Below are positions 42,144 through 51,981 of a stretch of DNA of 64,000 nt, one piece after another. The DNA comes from an uncultured bacterium. Lineage in GTDB: Bacteria > Cyanobacteriota > Vampirovibrionia > Gastranaerophilales > Gastranaerophilaceae. A program made the position numbers and the translations under genes. Location of the stretch: the NCBI GenBank assembly GCA_949284985.1, contig CASDWY010000012.1, forward strand, positions 1 through 64,000. The letters run 5' to 3'. Every line of letters begins with the position of its first letter. The stretch's first letter is position 1. The notes under the pieces were generated by a model. The model was not told the origin of the DNA. It saw only the letters and a program-made list of their open reading frames with translations, and searched no databases.

Positions 42144-43817
42144 ATGAATTTTCAACAGTTAATAAAAGATAAAAGAGTTCAGATGGGGCTAATTGCAGGA
42201 TTAGTGGTAGTAATTTTGCTTTTTGGAGTTGTAGTTGTTGCGAATAAAAAAGATGCAAAAGAGCTATCTAGAATTAAGCAAGAGCGGCCTTTGAAAGAAG
42301 ATATAGTTTTGCTTTCTACTGATAATATAGGTAAAGCAATAGAAATTCAGGCGCTTTTAGCTCGTGAGGGAATTAATGCGTCGAGAGAAAGCGATGGTTC
42401 AAAATCTGCTATAGTTTTAAGAAAAGGTGTTTCTAACATGGGTGAGCGGGATAGAGCACTTCTGGCAATTGTAAAAAGCGGATTGATGGATCAAAATATA
42501 GGATTGGAAATTTTTGATAAAGGCGATTTTACGTCTACTAAAGAGGATAAAAGGATACGTTTAGCAAGGGCGGTAAATGGTGAATTGTCAAGACTTATAA
42601 GACGGATACCGCCAATAGAAAATGCATCGGTCTTTGTTTCTATTCCGGAGCAAACCATGTTTACTTCACAGCAGAAGCCTATAACAGCAACGGTTCAAGT
42701 TACCATGCCCAGTGGAGATAAGCTCGATCAAACAAAAGTAAAGGCGATTACTAATTTACTTTTAGGCTCAGTATCTGGTTTGGAAGCTAAAAATATAACA
42801 ATTTCTGATACAAACGGAACGGTATACTCAAGCATTATTAATGCGTCAGATGACATGCTTGCGCGATTGGAAGAAAACGATCGTTATATGGAAAATAAAG
42901 TTCGTACTCAATTAGATAGATTGGTAGGAAAAGGTAATTATGTTGCTACAGTAAGTACGTTTTTAAGACAGGCACCTGTAGAAAAGTCCAGTATAATTTA
43001 TGATCCGGATTTAAAAACATCAGTAAGTGAGCAAACTTTTTCTGAAGGCTTGGGAGATCAAACAAGAGATTCTAATAAGTCTATAAACGCAGTAAGCGTA
43101 TATCTTCCTAACGGGTTACCTGGTGGAAATGCGGATTCTGCACAAGATAGAAGTTACTCTAGAACTGCAAAAGAAACTCAGTACGGCGTAACGAAAACTC
43201 AAGTTAATGAGTATATGACAGCAGGAGTAATAGAAGAAATTTCTGTGGCGGTAACACTTGAGCAGGCAGCTATTCCTGAAAATGTAACTATAGAGGAACT
43301 TAAGGAGCTTATAGCCAAGGCTGCAAGCCCCAAAGTATCTGCAGAAAATGTTTCAATAGCATTTTCAGACTCAGTAGAACCTTTATTGGCAGGAGACAGA
43401 CCTGTTACGCTTCCGCGTCCGGATCAAACAGGTAATCCTTGGTGGATTGCTATTGCACTTATTGTTATAGGATTAATAGGCGGTTTGGCGTTTATTTCTA
43501 AGAAAGTTAAATTAGCACAAGATAAACAAAAACAAGAATTGGAAGAGCTAAGAAACAGAACACAAGATCAAGAAAGACAGTTAAGAGATGTAAATCTTAA
43601 GGCAGCTGAGTTGCTAGAAAGACAATCACAGTTAGCACAAGGACTTTTAGAACAACAACAGCAGCCGCAAATTACTCAAGTACAACAGCCTCAGTCACAG
43701 CCGGTGCCTCAAGCTGCACCAATTGGTGAAACTATTGGTGAACTTGTTGCTGATGTTGAAGAAGTTGATGATGACGAAATGGTTGATAAGTTAAAAAGTT
43801 GGATTGAAAAAGCTTGA
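42144..43817 (+). CDS. fliF: flagellar MS-ring protein FliF
   Basis: A 557-aa protein with membrane segments at about 15-37 (GLIAGLVVVILLFGVVVVAN) and 433-453 (WWIAIALIVIGLIGGLAFI). The periplasmic ring-building region between them includes ARAVNGELSRLIRRIPPIEN and ASVFVSIPEQTMF. A Gln-rich stretch precedes the acidic C-terminus (DDDEMVDKLKSWIEKA), which in other FliF proteins binds FliG. GGGAGAGTTTGTA precedes the start. Confidence 0.95.
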   Translation: MNFQQLIKDKRVQMGLIAGLVVVILLFGVVVVANKKDAKELSRIKQERPLKEDIVLLSTDNIGKAIEIQALLAREGINASRESDGSKSAIVLRKGVSNMGERDRALLAIVKSGLMDQNIGLEIFDKGDFTSTKEDKRIRLARAVNGELSRLIRRIPPIENASVFVSIPEQTMFTSQQKPITATVQVTMPSGDKLDQTKVKAITNLLLGSVSGLEAKNITISDTNGTVYSSIINASDDMLARLEENDRYMENKVRTQLDRLVGKGNYVATVSTFLRQAPVEKSSIIYDPDLKTSVSEQTFSEGLGDQTRDSNKSINAVSVYLPNGLPGGNADSAQDRSYSRTAKETQYGVTKTQVNEYMTAGVIEEISVAVTLEQAAIPENVTIEELKELIAKAASPKVSAENVSIAFSDSVEPLLAGDRPVTLPRPDQTGNPWWIAIALIVIGLIGGLAFISKKVKLAQDKQKQELEELRNRTQDQERQLRDVNLKAAELLERQSQLAQGLLEQQQQPQITQVQQPQSQPVPQAAPIGETIGELVADVEEVDDDEMVDKLKSWIEKA

Positions 43818-43837
43818 CGTAGTAAGGGGGAGTTAAG

Positions 43838-44761
43838 TTGCCAATAGCAGATTTTGATTATAAAGCATTTGCGACAAATCTTGCACAGCAAGCAGCTGTT
43901 GTTGTTCCACCTGAAATTTCTAAACCGGATAAGGATTATATTGTTAGTCTTGTTTTGAACTTTTGTAATATGTCCGGTGAAGCTTTGTATAATGATACGG
44001 AGTTTAAGTATACTGCTGATAGTGCATATATTATTACACAGTTTATAGGTGAGTGGACGTTCCATAAGGCTATTGATTTAATACATGGAAAAATTCCGCG
44101 TCAACATAGAGATAAAATTTTACAACAAATAGCGTTTACCGTTTTTGAGATAGCAAAACAATGTGTAAAACGGAATATGCCTCAACCTGATATGATAAAA
44201 ATTGTTGAAGTTCATGTTCAAAAAGCTTATCAAAAAGCACTGGCTGATTTGCAAAAAAGAGGGGCGTTAACAGCGGAACAAGCTAAAACTGCTGCAAAGA
44301 TGTCTAATCTTGATGATATGTCAAGACAACAGGCTGGCGCAAATGCAAGTGATACTAAGCTTTTAAAATTAGTTTCTTTTGCTATGGTTTTAAGAAGTAT
44401 GCCGCATGACAAGGCTTATTCGATTATAGAAAAATTTGATAAAGAAGATGCAGATATACTTAATGAGTATATGAAGATGGATGGGCTTGAAACCAAGTTA
44501 GATGTCAGTGTCGTTGGAAAATATCTGGAGGAGTTTAAAATGAATTTACCGGCACCTACTAAGCGTTCTATGCCGAAAGTTTTAAATCGATTAAAAAAAT
44601 TAGTGAATAATGATAGTAAAAAATATGTCTTGAGATTACTTGAACATGAACGACCTGTTATAAGAAATTTTGTAAATCCAGAAGATGGAGTTCAGGTAAA
44701 ACTTACTCCTAGAATTGCTGATGTTGTGTGTAATCACCTTGAAGAAAAAATAAAATGTTAA
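43838..44761 (+). CDS. FliG-like flagellar motor protein, divergent
   Basis: A 307-aa protein in the place of FliG, between fliF and fliH. Residues about 180-240 (LLKLVSFAMVLRSMPHDKAY ... DVSVVGKYLEEF) resemble the FliG N-terminal helical repeat. The EHPQ motif of the middle domain is not seen, and the first 165 residues are an unrelated helical region, so identity is only moderate. The start is a TTG at 43838 with GGGGGAG five bases before it; no ATG is better placed. The stop overlaps fliH. A true fliG might be elsewhere. Confidence 0.6.
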   Translation: MPIADFDYKAFATNLAQQAAVVVPPEISKPDKDYIVSLVLNFCNMSGEALYNDTEFKYTADSAYIITQFIGEWTFHKAIDLIHGKIPRQHRDKILQQIAFTVFEIAKQCVKRNMPQPDMIKIVEVHVQKAYQKALADLQKRGALTAEQAKTAAKMSNLDDMSRQQAGANASDTKLLKLVSFAMVLRSMPHDKAYSIIEKFDKEDADILNEYMKMDGLETKLDVSVVGKYLEEFKMNLPAPTKRSMPKVLNRLKKLVNNDSKKYVLRLLEHERPVIRNFVNPEDGVQVKLTPRIADVVCNHLEEKIKC

Positions 44762-45462
44762 TAAGAAGAAAAAAAAATAATATAGATAAACAAGAAAATA
44801 TAGAATTAATTGAGCAGGAATCTTTAGAGTCTGAAGCTGAACCTAAGGAAGTACAAAAAGTTGAAGTTTTCGATATAGATAATTTTGATTTTTTGCAAAG
44901 GGATGAGAGGCGACGTGGAGATAGGCGTCGAGGTTATAGACGAATAGATGATAGGAATCTTGTGTCAAGAGCCCAAGTAGAGGCTATTTCAATAAAAGAA
45001 GATGCAATCAAGGATGGCTATGCGCAAGGGCTTGAACAAGCGCAAAAAGATATAGAGAGTCTTCGAGATGAGCTAAAATCATTTTTTGGCTATAAGCAAA
45101 AAGCTGTTGAAGAATTGTCTAAGGATATTTTAGATATAGCTGTTGACGTAGCGCAAACAATAATTAAAAAAGAGGTGGAACAAGATAGTTCTATTTTGCT
45201 TAATACAATAGCTGATATTCTCAAGGCAACGTCAAAATCTGATGATAGGATTACTCTAAATGTGTCAGAAGAAGATGTAGATTTTGTAAAAATGTCAATA
45301 CCTCAAATATTGTCAATTGCCCAAGTAGAGGTTAAAATATCAGTAGTGGCAAGAGAGAACGTAGAAAAAGGTTCGGTAATAGTAGAAACATCAAGCGGTA
45401 TAGTAGATGCTAGTTTTAGGACGCAGCTGGATGTTTTAAGGGAAGCGTTTAAAGGAATATAA
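44755..45462 (+). CDS. fliH: flagellar export regulator FliH
   Basis: A 235-aa protein. The C-terminal half has the FliH pattern: a long helix with EELSKDILDIAVDVAQTIIK then KEVEQDS, and the beta part ITLNVSEEDVDFVKMSIPQI ending in VDASFRTQLDVLREAF. FliH holds the FliI ATPase at the export gate. A very basic patch RRDERRRGDRRRGYRR (about 48-63) is peculiar. It overlaps the preceding gene by seven bases and ends one base before flhA. Confidence 0.88.
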   Translation: MLIRRKKNNIDKQENIELIEQESLESEAEPKEVQKVEVFDIDNFDFLQRDERRRGDRRRGYRRIDDRNLVSRAQVEAISIKEDAIKDGYAQGLEQAQKDIESLRDELKSFFGYKQKAVEELSKDILDIAVDVAQTIIKKEVEQDSSILLNTIADILKATSKSDDRITLNVSEEDVDFVKMSIPQILSIAQVEVKISVVARENVEKGSVIVETSSGIVDASFRTQLDVLREAFKGI

Positions 45463-45463
45463 A

Positions 45464-47572
45464 ATGGCGATGCCGCAAGGTGGAAATGGGAATATGTTAA
45501 GCGAATTTGGGCTTGCCCTGTTCGTTTTGGCGCTTGTTTTAATCTTGATTATAGAAATGCCCACGTGGATTATCAACTTTTCAATAAGTTTAAATATTGC
45601 TATTGGAATAACGTTGTTGATGATTTCACTTTATGTTCAAAAACCATTAGAGTTAGCTGCATTTCCGTCTATAATATTGATTGGTACAATGTTTAGACTT
45701 GTTCTTTCTATTGCATCAACACGTTTAATATTAGCAAAAGGTGATGCGGGTGAAGTTGTAGAGGCTTTTGGAACATTTGTTACAGGTGGAAACTTAATTG
45801 TAGGTTTTGTAATATTTGCAATTATAACTATTGTGCAGTTTATGGTAATAACAAAAGGTGCAGAGCGTATTGCTGAAGTAGCAGCAAGATTTGCATTGGA
45901 TGCAATGCCAGGGAAACAAATGACTATTGATGCGGACTTTAATGCAGGCTTGATTTCTCCGGAGGAGGCTGTTCGTAAGCGGGAAGATTTGCAAAGAGAG
46001 TCAAGTTTATATGGTTCAATGGACGGTGCAATGAAGTTTGTAAAGGGAGATACTATTGCAGGCATCATAATTACTGTGATCAACATAGTAGGAGGTTTGG
46101 CTGTAGGTATGATTATGGATGGAATGCCTGCAGCAGATGCTATTTCAAAGTATACAACATTGACTGTTGGAGATGGATTATCTGCTCAGTTACCTTCTTT
46201 GTTGATGGCTATTTCTGCAGGTATTGTTATGACAAGATCTTCGGCACAAGGTAATTCCTTGGGCTCTGATTTAGCCGGACAAATTATGGGAAAACCTAAA
46301 AGTTTACTTTTAGCGTGTTTATTTTTCGTATTAATTATGCTTAGCAGCCCTATTACAGGGCTACCTTGGTGGCCGTTTTTGCTGTTTGTAGTGGTTATAA
46401 TAATGGCTTGGTTTACAGCACAGGTAAATCAAGATGTTGCTGCACAATTGGGGCAGTTGGATGCAGTTAAACAGAATATGCAGGACCTTGTTAATCCAAA
46501 TAGAATGTATGAACGTTTAGGTGTAGATGTGTTGGCGTTGCAAGTGGGCACTGGACTTTTAAGTATTGCCGATCCAGAGCAAGATGGGCAATTATTGGCA
46601 AAAATTGCTGCACTTAGACAACGTGTTACTGATGAACTTGGTTTTATTATTCCAAATATAAGGATTATGGATTCAAGTGCACTGGATGCAAATGAATATT
46701 CTATTCAGATAAGAGGAAACAAGGTTGCAAACGGGTTTGTATATCCTGGTAAGGTTATGGTGCTTGCAGATCAGTGGGATGCGATGAACAGACCTGTTCC
46801 ACAAGATGCTATTGTGGGCTTGGATCCGACTTATCAAACTCAGGCGTATTGGTTGTCAAAAGATAGTATTGGCCCTGATGATAATATATCCAGAACAGAA
46901 CCTACTGATGTAGTTGTTACTCATTTGCAGGAATGTGTAAGAAAATATGTAGATGAAGTTATGACAAAAACAGATGTCTTGAAACTTATGGAACTTGTTA
47001 AATCTCAAGACCCAACGCTGGTTAATGATTTAGTGCCGACAATTATTTCAACAAGTGATTTGAGAAAGATATTTGTTAATCTTATTCGTGAACGTGTATC
47101 AATTAAAGATATTATTTTTATTTTTGAAAGGTTATGCGATTACGCAAGATTTTCTAAGGAACCGGATATTCTTTCAGAACGTTTAAGGGCAGCTTTAGGA
47201 CGGCAAATATGTCTTACACATGCGACTCAAGATAAGGTGCTTTATGCCTTGACCTTATCGAGTGATTGGGAAAAAATACTTGATGATAGTTGTCAGCGTA
47301 CTGAACTTGGAACAATGTTTTTACTAAATCCCTTGCAAGTTCAGGAGTTGATAGAGATGTCAGCTACGGCTCTTATGCGAGCACACCAAAATATTGGGCG
47401 AGCGCCTGTTATATTATGTTCACCCAGAATACGGTTGCCATTGTATCAGCTTTTAGAAAGACATATTCCAACAATAGTTGTTATTTCTTATAGTGAGCTT
47501 ATTACGGATATTAAAGTTGAAGCTGTTGATACAATCGGTGAGTCTTATATGTCGGAGTATAATTTCGGGTAA
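45464..47572 (+). CDS. flhA: flagellar export gate protein FlhA
   Basis: A 702-aa protein. Roughly the first 330 residues hold eight membrane segments with the FHIPEP signature region (PLELAAFPSIILIGTMFRL, RFALDAMPGKQMTIDADFNA, RESSLYGSMDGAMKFVKGD). The rest is the cytoplasmic nonamer domain (RIMDSSALDANEYSIQIRG and so on). FlhA is the core of the export gate. Placement between fliH and fliI is less common than being next to flhB. Confidence 0.96.
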   Translation: MAMPQGGNGNMLSEFGLALFVLALVLILIIEMPTWIINFSISLNIAIGITLLMISLYVQKPLELAAFPSIILIGTMFRLVLSIASTRLILAKGDAGEVVEAFGTFVTGGNLIVGFVIFAIITIVQFMVITKGAERIAEVAARFALDAMPGKQMTIDADFNAGLISPEEAVRKREDLQRESSLYGSMDGAMKFVKGDTIAGIIITVINIVGGLAVGMIMDGMPAADAISKYTTLTVGDGLSAQLPSLLMAISAGIVMTRSSAQGNSLGSDLAGQIMGKPKSLLLACLFFVLIMLSSPITGLPWWPFLLFVVVIIMAWFTAQVNQDVAAQLGQLDAVKQNMQDLVNPNRMYERLGVDVLALQVGTGLLSIADPEQDGQLLAKIAALRQRVTDELGFIIPNIRIMDSSALDANEYSIQIRGNKVANGFVYPGKVMVLADQWDAMNRPVPQDAIVGLDPTYQTQAYWLSKDSIGPDDNISRTEPTDVVVTHLQECVRKYVDEVMTKTDVLKLMELVKSQDPTLVNDLVPTIISTSDLRKIFVNLIRERVSIKDIIFIFERLCDYARFSKEPDILSERLRAALGRQICLTHATQDKVLYALTLSSDWEKILDDSCQRTELGTMFLLNPLQVQELIEMSATALMRAHQNIGRAPVILCSPRIRLPLYQLLERHIPTIVVISYSELITDIKVEAVDTIGESYMSEYNFG

Positions 47573-47574
47573 GT

Positions 47575-48924
47575 ATGATAGAACAATCAATGGAAAGATC
47601 TATAGAATATATGAAACGCCGCGCGTATGAAATTACGCATAATACTCCTTTGTATCAATATAAAGGAAGTGTATCAAAACTTGTTGGGCTTACAGTAGAG
47701 GTAAAATTGCCAGGCTTGAAAATCGGTGATTTATGTTTTATAGAGGATTATCAAGGTGAAAAGAAAGCAGCTGAGGTAGTTGCATTTAAAGGTGATGCAG
47801 CACAGCTTTTACTTTTGTATGATGGCGCAGGCATTGGACAAGGAAGTTTGGTGTCTACAACTAACCGACCAATAACAGTTCCGGTTGGAGATTTTTTGTT
47901 AGGTCGTTTGATAAATCCATTGGGAGAGCCTATAGATGGAAAACCATTAGATGTCTCAGATGCTATGTGGAGATCAATTGATGGACCTCCTCCCGGTGCG
48001 TTTCAACGTCCGATTATAAAAGAGATGTTTTCAACAGGGGTAAGAGCAATTGATTCTTGTCTTACTTTAGGCGGCGGACAAAGAATGGGCTTGTTTGCAG
48101 GTTCTGGTGTGGGAAAAAGTACTATGCTTGGAATGATTGCAAGAAATTCTGATGCAGATGTAAACGTTGTTGCGTTGATTGGAGAACGAGGTCGGGAAGT
48201 AAAGGAGTTTGTTGAAGATTCTTTGGGAGAACAAGGTATGGCAAAATCTGTTCTTGTTTGTTCTACCGGTGATCAACCTCCTTTGATTAGAATGAAGTGT
48301 TTGCAGACAGCTACTGCAGTTTGCGAGTATTTTAGAGATCAAGGAAAAAAAGTCTTTTTGATGACTGATACGGTTACTCGTTGTGCAATGGCTGGGCGTG
48401 AAGTTGGGTTGTCTATAGGAGAGCCTCCTACTATGAAAGGTTACCCGCCTTCAATTTTTTCTTGGTTACAAAAAGTTTTAGAACGAACAGGTAATTCAGA
48501 AAAAGGTTCTATTACGGCACTTTATACTGTTTTAATGGAGGGTGATGATATTAATGATCCTATTGTTGATACAGTAAGGGGGATTGTGGATGGACATATA
48601 TTTTTGTCGAGAAAAGTGGCGGAGATGAATCATTATCCGGCAATAGATATACTTGGAAGTATTTCGAGGTTAATGTCAGCTATTGCCACTCCTGAACATA
48701 AAGAGGCTGCAGGTAAAATGAGAAAATTGCTTGCACTGTATAGAGATAACAAAGATTTGATTGATGTTGGAATGTATCAGCAGGGTGCAAATCCTAAACT
48801 TGATATTGCTATTGAAATGATGCCGCAGATAAACGGTTTTTTGCAACAGCGAGTTTCAGATAGTGTTTCTATGGAGACAACTATATCTACTCTTATTTCT
48901 ATGATGGAAAATGTTGATATATAG
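47575..48924 (+). CDS. fliI: flagellar export ATPase FliI
   Basis: A 449-aa F1-like ATPase. Walker A is GLFAGSGVGKST (about 174-185), the ATPase signature PPTMKGYPPSIFSWLQKVLE follows, and the C-terminus ends QQRVSDSVSMETTIS. It energises export with FliH. It starts two bases after flhA. No fliJ is seen downstream; the next gene is a membrane protein, so the flagellar run ends here. Confidence 0.96.
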   Translation: MIEQSMERSIEYMKRRAYEITHNTPLYQYKGSVSKLVGLTVEVKLPGLKIGDLCFIEDYQGEKKAAEVVAFKGDAAQLLLLYDGAGIGQGSLVSTTNRPITVPVGDFLLGRLINPLGEPIDGKPLDVSDAMWRSIDGPPPGAFQRPIIKEMFSTGVRAIDSCLTLGGGQRMGLFAGSGVGKSTMLGMIARNSDADVNVVALIGERGREVKEFVEDSLGEQGMAKSVLVCSTGDQPPLIRMKCLQTATAVCEYFRDQGKKVFLMTDTVTRCAMAGREVGLSIGEPPTMKGYPPSIFSWLQKVLERTGNSEKGSITALYTVLMEGDDINDPIVDTVRGIVDGHIFLSRKVAEMNHYPAIDILGSISRLMSAIATPEHKEAAGKMRKLLALYRDNKDLIDVGMYQQGANPKLDIAIEMMPQINGFLQQRVSDSVSMETTISTLISMMENVDI

Positions 48925-48964
48925 TTTTCTTGATTATTTTTGTAATCCGTCTTAAACTAAACTT

Positions 48965-50623
48965 ATGAATAGAGTTGATAAAAAAGACATTATATCAATA
49001 TTTATAGTTATATTAATTGCTTTAATAGGTGAAATTTTGTTTTTTTATAAGCAGGGAAGTCCTCTGATTGATATGGGCAGAGAATTTTATGTTGCTCAAC
49101 GTGTTGCAGAGGGAGGAGTATTATATAAAACGGTTTTTAATATTTATGGTCCTCTTGCTTATCAAATAAATGCGTTGTTGTTTATTATTTTTGGAAAACA
49201 TTCGCATGTGTTGTATTTTTTTGGGAATTTTGTGGGCTTATGTTTGGGATTTAGTATTTATCTTCTTGCAAGACAATTTTTATCGAGATTTAGTTCTTTG
49301 TTTGTTTCTCTGTTTACAATTTTTGCGGGGATATATAATTCTTCTATTTTCAATTTTGTAGTTCCTTATTCTTTTGCAATGCTTTATGGTTTACTTGTCG
49401 TTATCGTATCTTTATTTTTTCTTGTACGCTACATTAAGGAGGATAAACTTTCTTATTTTTATTGGAGTTTAATTTTGGCAGGTGCTGCTTTTGTTTTAAA
49501 GTATGAGTATTTTGCTTATATAGTTGTTTATATATATGTAATATTTTGCTTAAAAAAAATTTCAGCGAAAGAGATAATAAAAGCAATTTTGTGTTTTTTG
49601 AGTATTCCTCTTTTTTCTTTTCTTCCTTTAATATTAGCTGGATTAAATTTTCAAGATTTTATTTTTAATATAAAGCTGTTTAAAAATATGGCTGCTGCGC
49701 CAAGTTTAACATATTTTTATAAACTTAGGGGTGTTTATCCGAGTTGGACAGATATTTTAATCTGCTGCCGTAATCTTACTGTTTTTGCTTGTGTTTATAT
49801 TGTTTTTTATAAAGCTTTATCAAAAATAAACAAAAGTTGGATATATTGGAGTTTTTGGGGACTTATTACGGCATTATTAATTAGTTTAGGTTTTTTATTT
49901 AATTTTTTGCAGGGATTTTCGTTTTTACCTGTTTTGATAGTGTTAATGAGCATAGTTGCTTATAAAAAAATAGATAAAAAAACAGAGATAGTACTTGTTA
50001 TTGCTGCATTAGCTGTTTCTTTAAAAACATTTTTTAATTCCGGAATAGATTTTTATAGTTTATTTAGTATACCTCTTTTAATATTAGCCTGGACAGTAAT
50101 AGCTGGTTATTATTTTAAAAATAAAAAAGTTTTTACTCATTTGCTTGTATCATTATTGTTGGTACTATTTATCCCAAGTATGTATGCAGAAATTATAAAA
50201 TTCAGTAATTATGAAATAGAATATAGTACAAATAAAGGTGTTTTTAAAATGGGAACGAGTCAGCCATCTGTAAAGCTTTTAATAGACTTAATTATGAAAA
50301 ACACTAAAAAAACTGATAAAATAGTTATTTTGCCTGAAGGTCATTTTATAAATTTTTTGGCTGACAGGAAGAGTGATGATATGTATAATAATCTTATACC
50401 GATGTACGTAGAGGCTTTTGGTGAAGAAAAAATAATTAACCATTTTGAAAATAATAAGCCTGAATATTTTGTTTTCGGAACAAGAGATATGAGAGAATAT
50501 GGGCAAACCGATATTTGTGTGGGTTATGCGTTAAATTTATGCCGTTGGGTCTTTAATAATTATCAAGTTGTGTATAAAATAACAGGAGTACCGGAGTATA
50601 TTGTTTTGAGGAAAGTCAGATGA
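48965..50623 (+). CDS. multi-pass membrane protein, GT-C/ArnT-like glycosyltransferase
   Basis: A 552-aa protein with about 11-12 membrane segments. The first loop has DMGREFYVAQRVAEGGVLYK and IYGPLAYQINALLF, the acid-in-the-first-loop pattern of GT-C glycosyltransferases using polyprenyl-phosphate donors. A soluble C-terminal domain (about 420-552) follows the last segment. Sugar and acceptor are unknown; surface polysaccharide or flagellin modification are possible. Its end overlaps rimO by four bases (ATGA). Confidence 0.7.
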   Translation: MNRVDKKDIISIFIVILIALIGEILFFYKQGSPLIDMGREFYVAQRVAEGGVLYKTVFNIYGPLAYQINALLFIIFGKHSHVLYFFGNFVGLCLGFSIYLLARQFLSRFSSLFVSLFTIFAGIYNSSIFNFVVPYSFAMLYGLLVVIVSLFFLVRYIKEDKLSYFYWSLILAGAAFVLKYEYFAYIVVYIYVIFCLKKISAKEIIKAILCFLSIPLFSFLPLILAGLNFQDFIFNIKLFKNMAAAPSLTYFYKLRGVYPSWTDILICCRNLTVFACVYIVFYKALSKINKSWIYWSFWGLITALLISLGFLFNFLQGFSFLPVLIVLMSIVAYKKIDKKTEIVLVIAALAVSLKTFFNSGIDFYSLFSIPLLILAWTVIAGYYFKNKKVFTHLLVSLLLVLFIPSMYAEIIKFSNYEIEYSTNKGVFKMGTSQPSVKLLIDLIMKNTKKTDKIVILPEGHFINFLADRKSDDMYNNLIPMYVEAFGEEKIINHFENNKPEYFVFGTRDMREYGQTDICVGYALNLCRWVFNNYQVVYKITGVPEYIVLRKVR

Positions 50624-51933
50624 AAAAAGTTGCTTTAATTAATCATGGATGTGCAAAAAATCTTGTTGATAGTGAATTAATGTTAGGAATGTTGAGTGCT
50701 GCCGGTTTTGAAATAACTTTAGATGAAAATGAAAGTGATATAGTAATAGTAAATACTTGTTCGTTTATACATGATGCGGAAGTAGAAAGTATAGATTCTA
50801 TTTTGGAAATGGTTAATGACGGGAAAAAGGTTGTTATAACAGGGTGTTTGCCTCAACGCCACAAGATGGAAATTCACAAGGCAATACCTGAGGCGGTTGC
50901 GGTTGTTGGTACTACGGAAATTGCAAAGATTGTTGATGTAATAAAGAAAGTAGCTGCAAATTCAAAAGAATTTGTTTATGAAATAGCAGAAAAACCGGAA
51001 TACATTTATCCGGAAATGATTGAGAGACAGCAGATTACAGTGGGTGCAAGTTCATATATAAAAATTGCAGATGGTTGTAATTACCAGTGCGGATATTGTA
51101 TAATTCCGCAGTTGAGAGGCTTGTATCGCTCAAGACCAATAAAAAATATTGTAGATGAAGCGAAAAAACTAGCACAAAAAGGTGTTAGTGAAGTTGTTTT
51201 GGTGGCTCAAGATACAACTAGTTATGGCATAGATTTATATGGAAAACCTTCGCTTGCAAGACTTTTAAAAGAGTTGGAAAAAGTTGATGAACTTCAGTGG
51301 ATTAGAGTTATGTATGCCTATCCATCAATGTTTGATGATGAATTGATTGAAGTATTCAAGAATTCAAAAAAAATTGTAAAATATATAGATATTCCCTTGC
51401 AGCATTCTCATCCTGACATTTTGAAGGCTATGCGCAGACCTGGTGTTAATTATGAAAGTTTAATTAAAAAAATACGTGATAATATAGAAGGAGTTGCAAT
51501 TAGAACAACATTTATAGTTGGTTATCCCGGAGAAAAAGATGAGCAGTTTAATGACTTAAAAGAGTTTATAAGAAGAGTAAAATTTGATAGACTTGGAGTA
51601 TTTGAATATTCTCGAGAAAAAAATACTTATTCATATGATTTGGATGAGCAGGTTCCTGAAAGTATCAAGCAAGAGCGAAAGAATATAATTATGGAAATTC
51701 AGCAAAAAATTTCAAAAGAATTAAACTCAAAGTTTATAGGGGAAAAAATTTCTTGTATAGTAGAGGCTATTACGGATGATGGAGTGATTGTTGGCAGGAC
51801 ATATCGAGATGCGCCTGAGATAGATGGAGAAATTTATATTCGAGCAGATAAAGAAGTAGTTTTGCCCGGGGATATTGTGGATGTGGTAGTGATTGATGCA
51901 GATGAATATGATATGCAAGGTGTTCTTGCATAA
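50620..51933 (+). CDS. rimO: ribosomal protein S12 methylthiotransferase RimO
   Basis: A 437-aa radical-SAM methylthiotransferase. The UPF0004 domain has the three cluster cysteines in INHGCAKNLVDSE, VNTCSFIHDA and TGCLPQR; the radical-SAM loop is GCNYQCGYCIIPQLRG; the TRAM domain (about 370-437) ends the protein. RimO thiomethylates a conserved aspartate of S12. The sequence NHGCAKNLVDSEL is RimO-like rather than MiaB-like. It overlaps the preceding membrane protein gene by four bases. Confidence 0.95.
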   Translation: MKKVALINHGCAKNLVDSELMLGMLSAAGFEITLDENESDIVIVNTCSFIHDAEVESIDSILEMVNDGKKVVITGCLPQRHKMEIHKAIPEAVAVVGTTEIAKIVDVIKKVAANSKEFVYEIAEKPEYIYPEMIERQQITVGASSYIKIADGCNYQCGYCIIPQLRGLYRSRPIKNIVDEAKKLAQKGVSEVVLVAQDTTSYGIDLYGKPSLARLLKELEKVDELQWIRVMYAYPSMFDDELIEVFKNSKKIVKYIDIPLQHSHPDILKAMRRPGVNYESLIKKIRDNIEGVAIRTTFIVGYPGEKDEQFNDLKEFIRRVKFDRLGVFEYSREKNTYSYDLDEQVPESIKQERKNIIMEIQQKISKELNSKFIGEKISCIVEAITDDGVIVGRTYRDAPEIDGEIYIRADKEVVLPGDIVDVVVIDADEYDMQGVLA

Positions 51934-51981
51934 CTTGATGTATAATGATATAATTCTTAAGTATTTTATTGAGGTGGAATT

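Noticed and set aside
45637-46086. 149-codon minus-strand frame within flhA
   Set aside because: Antisense of conserved FlhA membrane region; composition mirrors the coding strand.
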